Source: a virus
Length of the DNA stretch: 23,700 nt
Direction: 5' to 3' (one strand)
IMG/VR virus record: IMGVR_UViG_3300042868_000904
Location: 1 to 23,700 of that record
Each line of letters starts with the position of its first letter. Position 1 is the first letter of the stretch. The translations under genes were made by a program, and so were the position numbers. The notes beneath the pieces are model-generated. The model was not told where the DNA came from. It searched no databases and saw nothing but the letters and a program-made list of their open reading frames with translations. Below are positions 11,513 through 20,688 of the stretch, piece after piece.

Positions 11513-14359
11513 GTGACTGACTTTCTCAAATCCGTTTTACCAACGCAGGGCTTGTATTGCACTGTGGGTATTCGGGCAAACGCTGTCAAGCAATCGTTCC
11601 AAGCGACGATTGAAGACGTGGAGGCAGTCGGCTCAGGTATGGATTCCCAAGGCGTGGATGCGTATTTTGCGCTTGCCACATTTGAAGATGACTCAGGTCG
11701 TAAGGCGGACAACGCCATATTTCTGCGGTCGTTTTTTCTAGACTTAGATTGCGGTACAGGTAAGCCCTACGCTGACCAAGCCTCCGCTGCCCAAGCCCTA
11801 TCCATATTTGTTGCTGACACGAAGCTTCCAAGTCCAACGCTTGTTAACTCAGGTGGTGGTCTCCATGTCTATTGGCCTTTGACCGAAGACGTGCCTGTAT
11901 CCGAGTGGATACGACACGCAAAATCACTGAAGCGCTTGTGCGCTCAAAAGAAATTATTTGCTGATCCTGCCGTAACTGCAGATGCTGCTCGCATCCTGCG
12001 CATACCCGGCACCCATAACTTTAAGAACGCAACGTCGAGACCCGTACAGATTATTGCAATGGGTACGCCTGTATCCCTTGCTGAGTTTATTGAGCCGTTA
12101 CCCGCACCTGCGATGGACTTGAGCGCAGCCAAACAGTTTGGTATGGACGAGACATCCAAGGACTTAGGTGGGGGCGACTACCCCAAGTGTTCGTTTAAGC
12201 GTATTGCTATCCGTAGCATTAACGGTAACGGCTGTGCGCAGATGAAGCATGCGATTGAACAAGCCCATACGCTAGAAGAACCGTTGTGGCGGGCTGCGCT
12301 TTCTATTGCGGTGCGTTGCGAAGATGGCCCTACGGCTATCCACACAATGTCTAAACGGCATCCCGACTACTCGGCAGGGGCAACCGAGGCTAAAGCTTCT
12401 GAGACCAAAGGCCCGTACACTTGCGAGTGGTATCGGGACAACAACCCATCTCTGTGCGAGGGTTGCCCTCAGAAGATTTCTACACCTATCCTGTTGGGTA
12501 AGTTTGTTGAGCAAGCCGTAGTCGAGGATGACCAGTACATCATTGAGACACCCAAGGACGAGACCGCACCGGCACTTACCATGTCAATACCGGCATACCC
12601 ATTCCCATACTTTCGTGGCGCTAATGGCGGTGTGTACAAGAAGGAACGTACCCCTGACGGTGAGGAGAAGGATGTTGAAATTTATCCATACGACCTATAC
12701 CTAACAGAACGGTTCTTTGACTCGGACCAGTACGGCAACGGTGAAGGTGAGATGGTAGGTCTGAACTTGCACATGAAGCAAGACGGTATTCGTAGGTTCT
12801 ACGCCCCCGTGACCACGCTGTTCACCAAAGATAAAATGCGCGACTTACTGATTAAAAACGGTGTGGTCGCTTACGGAAAACACTTGGATGCAATCATGGC
12901 TTATTTTGCTTCGACATTACGCAAACTGCAGTCGCAGTACGCCGCAAACAGAACTCGCAATCAAATGGGATGGACACCGGATGGGCTTGGTTTTGTCGTG
13001 GGTGAGTTGGAATATACGGCAGCGGGTACTAAACTGGCACCGCCCGCAAGCGGCACACGGGAGTTGGCTGAGCAGTTCAAACCAACCGGCACATTGGAAG
13101 AGTGGAGCAAGATCGCTAACTTCTATAACCGGCCCGGACTCGAGACGCATGCACTGGCTTTGTTCTTTGGCTTTGGTTCACCCTTGCTAAAGTTCATTGG
13201 CCCCAAGCAGAACGTAAAAGGTGCGTTGATTCACCTTAAACACAACGGGTCAGGCTCTGGCAAGTCAACGGCTCAGATGGTGGTCAACTCTATCTTTGGT
13301 AATCCTGACACGCTTTTGCTGAAACAGGATGACACGTACGCTTCCAAGATGCACTTGCTTGGCATGATGAACAGCATTGCGTTTACTGTGGATGAGATCA
13401 CCAACGAGAAGCACGACGTTTTATCGGACTACGCTTATGGATTTACCTCAGGGCGAGGTAAACACCGTATGGAATCGCAGAGTAATAAGTTGCGGGTTAA
13501 CAATACTACATGGTGTAACTTTACTCTGTCATCGGGGAACGCCTCTGTTGTGGATGCCTTGCAAAATCTTAAAAATACGCCAGACGGTGAACTTCGTCGG
13601 GTGCTTGAGATTGCGTTCCACAAATACACAGGCTCAACCAAAGCCGAGATTGACGAGACGTTTGGCAAGCTTAATTCCAACTACGGCTTGGCAGGCCCGA
13701 TCTATATCCAGTACATCATTGACAATCACGACCATGTGATGAAGCTGCTTGCCGATATGCAAGCCAAGGTGGACAAGGCGCTGAACCTAGATCAGACGGA
13801 TCGGTTTTATTCTTGCTTGTTGACATGTGCTTTTGTGGGTGCGTTGATTGCAAGAAAGCTCGGTCTAATTGACATCGACATCACACGTATCTATCAGTAT
13901 GCGTTGGGAGTTGTGCGGGAGTCGATTGCATCTAACTTATCTAGCGTTGGCAACCCAATGACTGTGGCTCAGGAAACTCTGGGTGCATTCATCAACGAAA
14001 ACGTTAACAACGCAATGGTCGCAGCCTATACACCCAAGGGCGGCTTGCCCGAGAGACCGGCTCTGACCCCCAAAGGTAAACTGGTTATGCGGTATGACCC
14101 TGACACCAAGACGCTTGCAATCCCTGTGGCTGAGCTACGCAAGTATTTTACTAGCAGGCAGGTAGATGTTCGGGATAGCTTGGCTCGGTTGACCACTGCG
14201 GGGTATCTTAAGCATGGTGGCAAATCACATCCAACTCGTATCGGTGCGGGGGCCGTAGGGGGGCTTAGCGGTATTGCAGTACGCTGCTACATCTTTGATG
14301 GAGACGTAATTGGCATCGACGAAACGGCGTTTGCGCAAGCGGAAGCTTCCGGCAGTTAA
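11513..14359 (+). CDS. Primase-helicase (AEP-like primase plus DUF927-like helicase)
   Basis: A 948-aa fusion. The primase part resembles archaeo-eukaryotic primase/prim-pol proteins: D77-L-D79 (metal site) in FFLDLDCG, SGGGLHVY with H118, and RIPGTHN (163-169). A cysteine region follows (C304, C315, C318 and earlier Cys), typical of phage primases. The helicase part has Walker A NGSGSGKST (K584), Walker B TVDE (D627-E628) and a DUF927-like layout. It would unwind DNA and make primers for the family A polymerase. The GTG start at 11513 has GAGG (11505-11508) before it. The C-terminal 150 residues may contain a winged-helix segment (FTSRQVDVRDSLARLTTAGYL). Confidence 0.92.
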   Translation: MTDFLKSVLPTQGLYCTVGIRANAVKQSFQATIEDVEAVGSGMDSQGVDAYFALATFEDDSGRKADNAIFLRSFFLDLDCGTGKPYADQASAAQALSIFVADTKLPSPTLVNSGGGLHVYWPLTEDVPVSEWIRHAKSLKRLCAQKKLFADPAVTADAARILRIPGTHNFKNATSRPVQIIAMGTPVSLAEFIEPLPAPAMDLSAAKQFGMDETSKDLGGGDYPKCSFKRIAIRSINGNGCAQMKHAIEQAHTLEEPLWRAALSIAVRCEDGPTAIHTMSKRHPDYSAGATEAKASETKGPYTCEWYRDNNPSLCEGCPQKISTPILLGKFVEQAVVEDDQYIIETPKDETAPALTMSIPAYPFPYFRGANGGVYKKERTPDGEEKDVEIYPYDLYLTERFFDSDQYGNGEGEMVGLNLHMKQDGIRRFYAPVTTLFTKDKMRDLLIKNGVVAYGKHLDAIMAYFASTLRKLQSQYAANRTRNQMGWTPDGLGFVVGELEYTAAGTKLAPPASGTRELAEQFKPTGTLEEWSKIANFYNRPGLETHALALFFGFGSPLLKFIGPKQNVKGALIHLKHNGSGSGKSTAQMVVNSIFGNPDTLLLKQDDTYASKMHLLGMMNSIAFTVDEITNEKHDVLSDYAYGFTSGRGKHRMESQSNKLRVNNTTWCNFTLSSGNASVVDALQNLKNTPDGELRRVLEIAFHKYTGSTKAEIDETFGKLNSNYGLAGPIYIQYIIDNHDHVMKLLADMQAKVDKALNLDQTDRFYSCLLTCAFVGALIARKLGLIDIDITRIYQYALGVVRESIASNLSSVGNPMTVAQETLGAFINENVNNAMVAAYTPKGGLPERPALTPKGKLVMRYDPDTKTLAIPVAELRKYFTSRQVDVRDSLARLTTAGYLKHGGKSHPTRIGAGAVGGLSGIAVRCYIFDGDVIGIDETAFAQAEASGS

Positions 14360-14603
14360 ACCGCCCAAGCCAAAGCCAAAGCTATCGGACAACATGAGAG
14401 TACTCACCCTTTACGGGGTTGAGTATTTTCTCCATTGGGAACGGCTTGTAGTTGGTAGTTCGTTCTTCTTGCCAACCACTGCAACACCTGTGCAGGTACG
14501 AGATGCACTCCTACCGGCCACTAGGTTTCTTAAAATTAAAATAGAAGTACGCGCCCGTTGTGAGTACGGGCGGTACGGAACTCGTGTGTGGCGAGTCTAT
14601 TAG
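14310..14603 (+). CDS. Small phage protein with basic Pro/Lys-rich N-terminus, TTG start
   Basis: A 97-aa protein. TTG at 14310 has GGAG (14300-14303) six bases before it, inside the primase-helicase gene; this adds a Lys/Arg/Pro-rich arm (KLPAVKPPKPKPK). A shorter start at ATG 14394 has no ribosome site and would give 69 aa. The rest reads RVLTLYGVEYFLHWERL, then GSSFFLPTTATP, then a closing GTRVWRVY, a pattern I know from phage proteins of unknown role. The stop overlaps the convergent minus-strand gene by 4 bp. Confidence 0.7.
   Translation: MASTKRRLRKRKLPAVKPPKPKPKLSDNMRVLTLYGVEYFLHWERLVVGSSFFLPTTATPVQVRDALLPATRFLKIKIEVRARCEYGRYGTRVWRVY
14531..14576 (-). terminator. Hairpin terminator for the minus-strand virion operon
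   Basis: CGCCCGT (14552-14558) pairs with ACGGGCG (14566-14572), extended by outer GTAC/GTAC pairs (14547-14550, 14573-14576) with one bulged G. On the minus strand the hairpin is followed by T-rich sequence (complement of 14531-14546). It lies 24 bases past the stop of the minus-strand 2026-aa gene, inside the convergent plus-strand gene. Confidence 0.6.
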
Positions 14604-17600
14604 CGTTGCTCTTTGCGTAACTCGGTTTTAGCTTCACGCAACCAGTTTGTCAACTCAACTTCCATCTTCTTGATTTCTTCAAGTTCTTTTTCGCGGTCTT
14701 CTTTGCTCATGTCCGCAGCACCATCGGGGCTGTTCAAGAACTTGCGGTAAGCACGAGTGCGCTCCAGTTGTTCAAGCGTAGAGTTAATACCGCTTTCTAA
14801 CGCTAGCTCCATCTGATGCGATTCAGCATAAGCTTCAGCCCGTGCAATGTCGGTCTTCATCAACTGACGCAAAGTGTTGTTTGCTTTACCAACTTTCTCA
14901 CGCTCGTCGTAGAACTCAGTCAATCTGCGAGTGCCAACTGGGTCATACAGGTAGTTGCTTAGCAACGCATACTTGTGCAGCGGACGATCAACCCTAGAAG
15001 GATTTAACAGACTGTCCGTCATCATCGTCACCAATGCTGCCGTAGAACCAAAGTATCCGCTGAGCATGTTGTCAATCTGAATTGGAGATACGGCATCAAC
15101 TCCAATCACGTCACGGCTAAAGTTAGAAATGGCTTGTGCCAACTCAGATGTTTTAGACGTTACACGCATGCTGGGGTCTTGCTGCTTTTGGTAGATACCT
15201 TCCAGTTCGCGCCCTGTGAAGAACGAGTAGTTTGTCCACGCTTCAATCAAAGGCTTGACGGCTTGTGGGATTGGCACAGTGCGCCCAATGTATTGCTCCG
15301 CCATATACGCTGCAGCGGAACGTATGGCTTCAAGGGCTGTCTGTTCTTCTGGCGTGCCAGAGCGACGCAAGTACTCTATTACTGTCTCGGGGATAACTTT
15401 AAAGAGTGCGCCCAACTCGCCCGGCACAGGAATCTTGTATCCACCGGGGAGAATCCAGTTGCTGTTACGGGTACGCAAGTCCATGTCTTGATAGTCTTCG
15501 TCGTCACCTGACATCAACGCATACATGGCGCTAAGCATTGCCACAGTACCGGCACGGCTCCAGAACAACTGACGCGCCTGCGCACGACCAACAGAGGAGC
15601 TTGAGTCTTTACCTGACGCTGCACGATACAGCACATCCATACCCTGCATGTACGCGTTAAAGAACGGAATAGTTGCGGTGCCAACTGCAATGATCTCACT
15701 AGCGCCACGGCGACGGAAGTTAATAAACTCACGGGCACGAGACTGCGCCAACAACTGGTCTTTGTTGTTCTCTATCATCGTCTGGTCGTAGATTGCTTTA
15801 CGAACCGCCAAGTCAGATGCACGGGTAATGCCGTCAAGTCTATGCAATAAATTACCTAGCAGTGAAGAGCCAGCAACAGTACGTTCACGATACCCCAAGT
15901 CTTTTAGTACAGATATTGCAGGCTTGCCAGCTTCAAAGTCATACTCACCAGTCAGTCCCAGTGCGCCAAACTCTTTGACAATCGGATGTTGGATGCCACG
16001 AATCTCAGCCCACGCAAGCGAGCCAAAGTTAGCCAGTGTCATACGCAGTAACGCAGTGGGGCTTTTTACACCAGACGTTAGCATCGCACGTTGCACGTCA
16101 TCGGTTACCTGCTTCAGAGCAAACGGTGGCAGTAGTGTTACTGACTTACGCAAGATGTTAGAGAAAGTACCCAGTGTGCGCATGATTGCCATCTTGGGTG
16201 GGTTAAGGTCTTGGAATGCAGCTACGTCATAAGTCGATGGCAACTCCCAATACCTAAGCTCACCGTTGACGTACGCTTTGGCGCTTCTGTTTTCTGTGCC
16301 GGGCATACGAGCAGGTGCTTTTGTAAACCCTAGTTCTTGCAATCCAGTTAAGGTTTGCACACGGGCATCGTTGTTCATAACTTGCCCAACCATCCAGCCC
16401 ATTGTGTTTAGGTAGTTCTCAAACACGTTGCCAACGGGACGCTTGAACGAGCCAACCAACTCTGGGTCTTTAGTCAATGCCAGTGGTGAGCGACCGGTTG
16501 TCTTCTTAACTGTAGAAAACTTATCTGTAAAGTCCTCGATACGATCAAACGGCACATAACCAACAACGGACTTCCATTCGGCAGCGGTTTCTTTGGATAG
16601 CCTTCCGACCTCAACCATCTTGTCAATCAGGGCAAGACGTGGCTTGTCCATAGCTTCGCTCATCTGAGCAAACACAGGGTCCGAGTTGTATTCAGCAACC
16701 AGTACGGCACGGTCTCTGTCTGTCAGGTGCTTGGGGAAGTCTGGATTAACTTTAAGTACTTCATCCAAACGTTTGGCTTCCAGTACGCGACTTGCAAACT
16801 GTTCGGCTTCTTGGTTAGTTCGTCCGGTCTTTGCACCCCATGCGTAGATGAGTGGGAACACATCAACAGGTGCGCCTTCGCCTTTGCCAACAGTGCGGTA
16901 CAAGCCAGTGTCTTTATCTTTAACCAACGTACCGTTTTGGAAATACTCTGCCAGTATTTTGCTGTAGTCTTGTGCCTGACGATACAGGCCCATCGGGTTG
17001 ATTTTGCCAAGACTGTTGCGCACTGCGCCATTAAACGTACGGCTAAACTTTTCCTCAATGGCAGCAGCAGAATCTACGGCAGCTACGCGGAACTTAACGC
17101 CCGCGCTTGGGTCGCCTGTATTCTGCATGCCAAAGACCATCTGTTTGACGCTACGCTCATCTAGTGGCGTCAGGGGGCCTAGACCAGTCACAACGTCTTG
17201 TGCTGTGTATGTAGATGAAAGTTGCGCCCGGGTGGATGGCTTTGCAATTTCGTCTTGGCCGGTTAGCCAAAGCTTGGCGTCGGCTGGACCCATAGCATCC
17301 AAAAATGCAGCAACAGATTTAGCTGGTGGGTATTTGCGTCCGGTTACCACGGCAACCAGATCGCGCATCATCTGCGCAACTTTAGAGAAGAACTTTTCAG
17401 TAACGGTTAATGGCTTCTCAGACGTAGTTGCCCAACGAGAAACGTTGTCGGCAAACCATTCACTAAAACTCTTCCAGTACGGAGTCATCTGCTCTGCGGT
17501 TTTACCTTCAGGCACTGACATCATTTGAGTTTCAGCAGTCTCACGATTGCGCAGCATTTGAACTAGCTCACGCCCAGTTTTACCTTTGGTTGACGCAAGC

Positions 17601-20600
17601 CATTCGTCATACTCTTTCCGTATTTTGGCTTTAGTTTCAGGTGCGGCATTGTCGTATGCAATAGATTGAATTGAATGACCCAACTCATGCGAAATAACTT
17701 CTAAAGTTTTGGCTTCAGATTGGCCAAGATTGAATGAAATGTAGAAGTCGCGCTTGTTAGGACCGTATACACGGTTAGACCCTTCTTCTCCGGCGTCACT
17801 ACCGGCAGTTTTTGCAGACGCGTAGTCTTTATACAACTTGTATTTTTCCGTCGCACCGTCGCTACGCATGTCGTCTGGGGTAACTAGAAAGATTCGAACA
17901 TCACCAAGTCCCAAATCTTGCATCAGCCCACGCAGGTAATCTGCGTAGCGTTGATCTACTGAGTCTGACTTCACAACATTGGTTGTGGCTCCAGTAAACG
18001 GACCGTCGGGGTTCTTACTAAACTTCTTGCTTTCTTCAAACACTGCCTTAGCGCGCTCGGCAATTAGCTTGGCTTTTTGATCAGGAGTAAACAAGTTACC
18101 GATATAAGATTCAATGTCAAACTGGGTATACCTACCGTTTTTGGCCATGCCAAGATAAACATACTGTCCGTAGGCATTGTGGGTACGTACTAAACTAACG
18201 TCGCCATCTGAATAAACAGATTGGAATAATGGGCGGTCGTACTTATCAGTCCACGATTCTGTTTTCTTGGCGCTTTCATCAGGTGCCACACGTCCAACAG
18301 CCTTGGCAGAAGCCCTGCCTTCGCGAGTTTCTTCGGCTTTGGCTTGTAACTCCCTACCAAACGACGATGGGCCACTGATGTCAAAAGGAGACCTCGGCTT
18401 TTCTTCTCTGGCCGCTGGAGTTTCCCGTTCAACTTTTTCCGCAGGTTTTGCAGTGGGCGTTACTTTTGCAGGTTGTGAGACTTGAGTCTTTGGAGCTTCT
18501 TTTTGCTTACGTTCCAATTCTTCCAAACGGCGTTTGAAATCTTCAGCTTCCGCTTTACGGGCAGCTTCCTCGTCTACAGTTTCAGTAGCGACAGCAGGAG
18601 CCGGTGCTTTAGTCTCTTTGGGAGGGGTAGTCGTAGCAGTCGGCTTAGCAGTTGTCTTGGGTCCCTTAGTAGTCGTGGTAGTGGCAGCAGGACTAGGAGC
18701 AGCAGTAGTAGTTGTAGGCGCATTTTTGGCTTTACGTTCAGTTTGGTCAAGCGCATCCCACTCAGTTTTCTTCTGCGCTATTTGATTTGTAAACGCATCC
18801 CACTTAGCACGGGCTGGAGATTTAACGGCGGGTATACGGCCTGCTTTAGTTAGCAGTGCTTGCTGTTCAGTTTGTAAAGCGCGAATCTCATCTTGGACTT
18901 GGTCAGACGTACGCGCAGCGGGGGTTGTTACTGCAGGGGGCTGTGTTCTTTGAGGTGCAGTTCCCTCGCTAACAGGCTGTCCAGCAGGTGCCAATCCGAG
19001 TCCGTCAGGTGTTTCAGATGTTCCGGTGGGGGCGGGAACTCCGGCTCCGGGTTGTACCACGTCGGTTCCGGCAGGCTTACTAGATACTCCCACGCTTGGC
19101 TCACCTCCTCCGAGGTCAAGCTCGCCTTGAGGCTGATCCGTTTTGGTAGTGGTCGGGACATTTGGTTTCTCCTCAAAGGCTGTAGGTTGTGGCGCTATCA
19201 ACGCTTTTAATACCTCAGCGCGTGCGCCTTTATTGTTAATCAGGTTGGGTTCACGTTGAACAAGGGCTTGGAGTTCCTCAACAGTTTTACCTAATACATT
19301 GTCTTGCACCCATTGTTTGGACGTGCGTAATGGGAGTCCAATAGCGTCAATATCGGCCTGAGTAATGCCTGTCACTACTGGCTCGACCACTGCAGGCTTT
19401 GCTTTCTTGGCAGCACGTTCTGCTTTGATAAGTTCTTCGGCTTGCTGTTGCCCTGCAGTAGCTTCATCGTACGACGCCATCTGCTCCGTTAATTCAGCAA
19501 TGCGTGTTCTAGCTTCAGCAGTCCTTGGCCCCGCCCTAAGCGCTTCGCGTTCGGTAGCTAAGTCGTTGTAATCACGTTGAAAATCCAAACCAAGCCCAAG
19601 CTGTTCGCCTTGCTGCGCTTCTAGTTTTGTTTTGAGTTCATCAAGTTGCGCACGAACTTCTGGTGTCTGATCTTGTGTTTGTAAGCGGTCACGTTCCGCA
19701 ACCATCTCAGGATATGTTTCGGGTTTGGGTGCAAGTTCTTGTTTAGTCTCTGGTATTTTTTGACCCATTTCCTTACGAGTAAACAAAGTGCCCTGCTTAC
19801 CTACAGGCGCATCCTCACGCAGTTTGGCACCGGGAACTATCTCGGGTTCTGGTTGGGGTTCTGGCTTAGGTGCTGGTGGAGTAGCTGACCCTTTTGCACG
19901 GCGACCTAATGCTAAGTCCATCAAACCTTGAACAATGGCACCGGTAGCTCCACCATACGCGGCCTGTTCCCCCAAGCCTTCAATTAACGCTTGCTCGGGT
20001 TTGTAGATACCTTTGGCGATCATGTTCTGCGCTAAACCTGAAGCAGTTTCTTGCGCGGCTTCTTCACCACCAGCGAGCAACGCTCGTTTAATCATTTGTA
20101 CAGCGGATGCTGTAGCTGCTTCAGGAATACGAGACAGAATACGGAAAGGGGCGAAGGCTTCCAATGCGCCGGGGAGCGTGCCCAGTGCCGTGGCTGTTCC
20201 ACGTTGGTCAGAAGTAGCGTCTTCGGCTTCTGCACGAGTACGCGCTTCACCGGCTCCAGCACCAACACCAAGACCTACGGCTGCGGCGCGTCCAGCCAAA
20301 CCTAACGGACCGGCAAGAAGGAACGGGGCGGTTGAGCCAATAGCCTCACCTAATTTACGGGGGATAGAGTCTTCGTATCCCGCTGCGGCTTTAAATGGTT
20401 CCTTGGCAGAAGTGGCTACCGATGCGATTTTTTCGCGGGCAGCTTTCTCCATCTGTTCTGGCAAGAGCGCAGACGCGCCTGTTGCAGCGCTTTCCACAAG
20501 GCCAACTGCGCCGGGGGCCAACCCTTTAAATAGTTCCTTAGTGCCCCCCAGAAAGGTGCGTTCTTGAGGTGCGGCAGATTGAGCGACTAACCGTTTAACC

Positions 20601-20680
20601 GTTGCCTGAATTACGCTTGGGTCTGTGCCATCAGGGAATTCAAGGATTCGACCATCGGCCAGTTGCGCTTCAATCGCCAT
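14600..20680 (-). CDS. Giant polyvalent virion protein with gluzincin-type protease and LPD38-like domain
   Basis: A 2026-aa protein. The start ATG at 20680 has AGGTG upstream and follows the previous stop by 8 bases. Residues 1-35 (AQLADGRILEFPDGTDPSVI) are a short module common in phage virion proteins. Residues about 50-260 hold Gly/Ala-rich hydrophobic segments. Residues about 300-850 are coiled-coil and Thr/Pro/Ala-rich linkers. H998-E-L-G-H1002, with E1074 in SEWFAD, is a zinc metallopeptidase site. Residues about 1510-1810 resemble the LPD38 domain (FINFRRRG, PFFNAYMQGMD). Such polyvalent proteins are thought to be packaged and injected with the DNA. No lytic transglycosylase motif was seen. 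It is the last gene of the minus-strand operon. Confidence 0.88.
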   Translation of the reverse strand: MAIEAQLADGRILEFPDGTDPSVIQATVKRLVAQSAAPQERTFLGGTKELFKGLAPGAVGLVESAATGASALLPEQMEKAAREKIASVATSAKEPFKAAAGYEDSIPRKLGEAIGSTAPFLLAGPLGLAGRAAAVGLGVGAGAGEARTRAEAEDATSDQRGTATALGTLPGALEAFAPFRILSRIPEAATASAVQMIKRALLAGGEEAAQETASGLAQNMIAKGIYKPEQALIEGLGEQAAYGGATGAIVQGLMDLALGRRAKGSATPPAPKPEPQPEPEIVPGAKLREDAPVGKQGTLFTRKEMGQKIPETKQELAPKPETYPEMVAERDRLQTQDQTPEVRAQLDELKTKLEAQQGEQLGLGLDFQRDYNDLATEREALRAGPRTAEARTRIAELTEQMASYDEATAGQQQAEELIKAERAAKKAKPAVVEPVVTGITQADIDAIGLPLRTSKQWVQDNVLGKTVEELQALVQREPNLINNKGARAEVLKALIAPQPTAFEEKPNVPTTTKTDQPQGELDLGGGEPSVGVSSKPAGTDVVQPGAGVPAPTGTSETPDGLGLAPAGQPVSEGTAPQRTQPPAVTTPAARTSDQVQDEIRALQTEQQALLTKAGRIPAVKSPARAKWDAFTNQIAQKKTEWDALDQTERKAKNAPTTTTAAPSPAATTTTTKGPKTTAKPTATTTPPKETKAPAPAVATETVDEEAARKAEAEDFKRRLEELERKQKEAPKTQVSQPAKVTPTAKPAEKVERETPAAREEKPRSPFDISGPSSFGRELQAKAEETREGRASAKAVGRVAPDESAKKTESWTDKYDRPLFQSVYSDGDVSLVRTHNAYGQYVYLGMAKNGRYTQFDIESYIGNLFTPDQKAKLIAERAKAVFEESKKFSKNPDGPFTGATTNVVKSDSVDQRYADYLRGLMQDLGLGDVRIFLVTPDDMRSDGATEKYKLYKDYASAKTAGSDAGEEGSNRVYGPNKRDFYISFNLGQSEAKTLEVISHELGHSIQSIAYDNAAPETKAKIRKEYDEWLASTKGKTGRELVQMLRNRETAETQMMSVPEGKTAEQMTPYWKSFSEWFADNVSRWATTSEKPLTVTEKFFSKVAQMMRDLVAVVTGRKYPPAKSVAAFLDAMGPADAKLWLTGQDEIAKPSTRAQLSSTYTAQDVVTGLGPLTPLDERSVKQMVFGMQNTGDPSAGVKFRVAAVDSAAAIEEKFSRTFNGAVRNSLGKINPMGLYRQAQDYSKILAEYFQNGTLVKDKDTGLYRTVGKGEGAPVDVFPLIYAWGAKTGRTNQEAEQFASRVLEAKRLDEVLKVNPDFPKHLTDRDRAVLVAEYNSDPVFAQMSEAMDKPRLALIDKMVEVGRLSKETAAEWKSVVGYVPFDRIEDFTDKFSTVKKTTGRSPLALTKDPELVGSFKRPVGNVFENYLNTMGWMVGQVMNNDARVQTLTGLQELGFTKAPARMPGTENRSAKAYVNGELRYWELPSTYDVAAFQDLNPPKMAIMRTLGTFSNILRKSVTLLPPFALKQVTDDVQRAMLTSGVKSPTALLRMTLANFGSLAWAEIRGIQHPIVKEFGALGLTGEYDFEAGKPAISVLKDLGYRERTVAGSSLLGNLLHRLDGITRASDLAVRKAIYDQTMIENNKDQLLAQSRAREFINFRRRGASEIIAVGTATIPFFNAYMQGMDVLYRAASGKDSSSSVGRAQARQLFWSRAGTVAMLSAMYALMSGDDEDYQDMDLRTRNSNWILPGGYKIPVPGELGALFKVIPETVIEYLRRSGTPEEQTALEAIRSAAAYMAEQYIGRTVPIPQAVKPLIEAWTNYSFFTGRELEGIYQKQQDPSMRVTSKTSELAQAISNFSRDVIGVDAVSPIQIDNMLSGYFGSTAALVTMMTDSLLNPSRVDRPLHKYALLSNYLYDPVGTRRLTEFYDEREKVGKANNTLRQLMKTDIARAEAYAESHQMELALESGINSTLEQLERTRAYRKFLNSPDGAADMSKEDREKELEEIKKMEVELTNWLREAKTELRKEQR

Positions 20681-20688
20681 ACATCACC

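Noticed and set aside
16998-17528. A 176-codon plus-strand open frame
   Set aside because: It is antisense to the metallopeptidase region of the giant gene, which has clear conserved residues; no protein features support the plus frame.
18482-18853. Plus-strand Ser/Arg-rich open frame
   Set aside because: It mirrors the low-complexity Thr/Pro tract of the giant minus-strand gene and is a compositional artefact.
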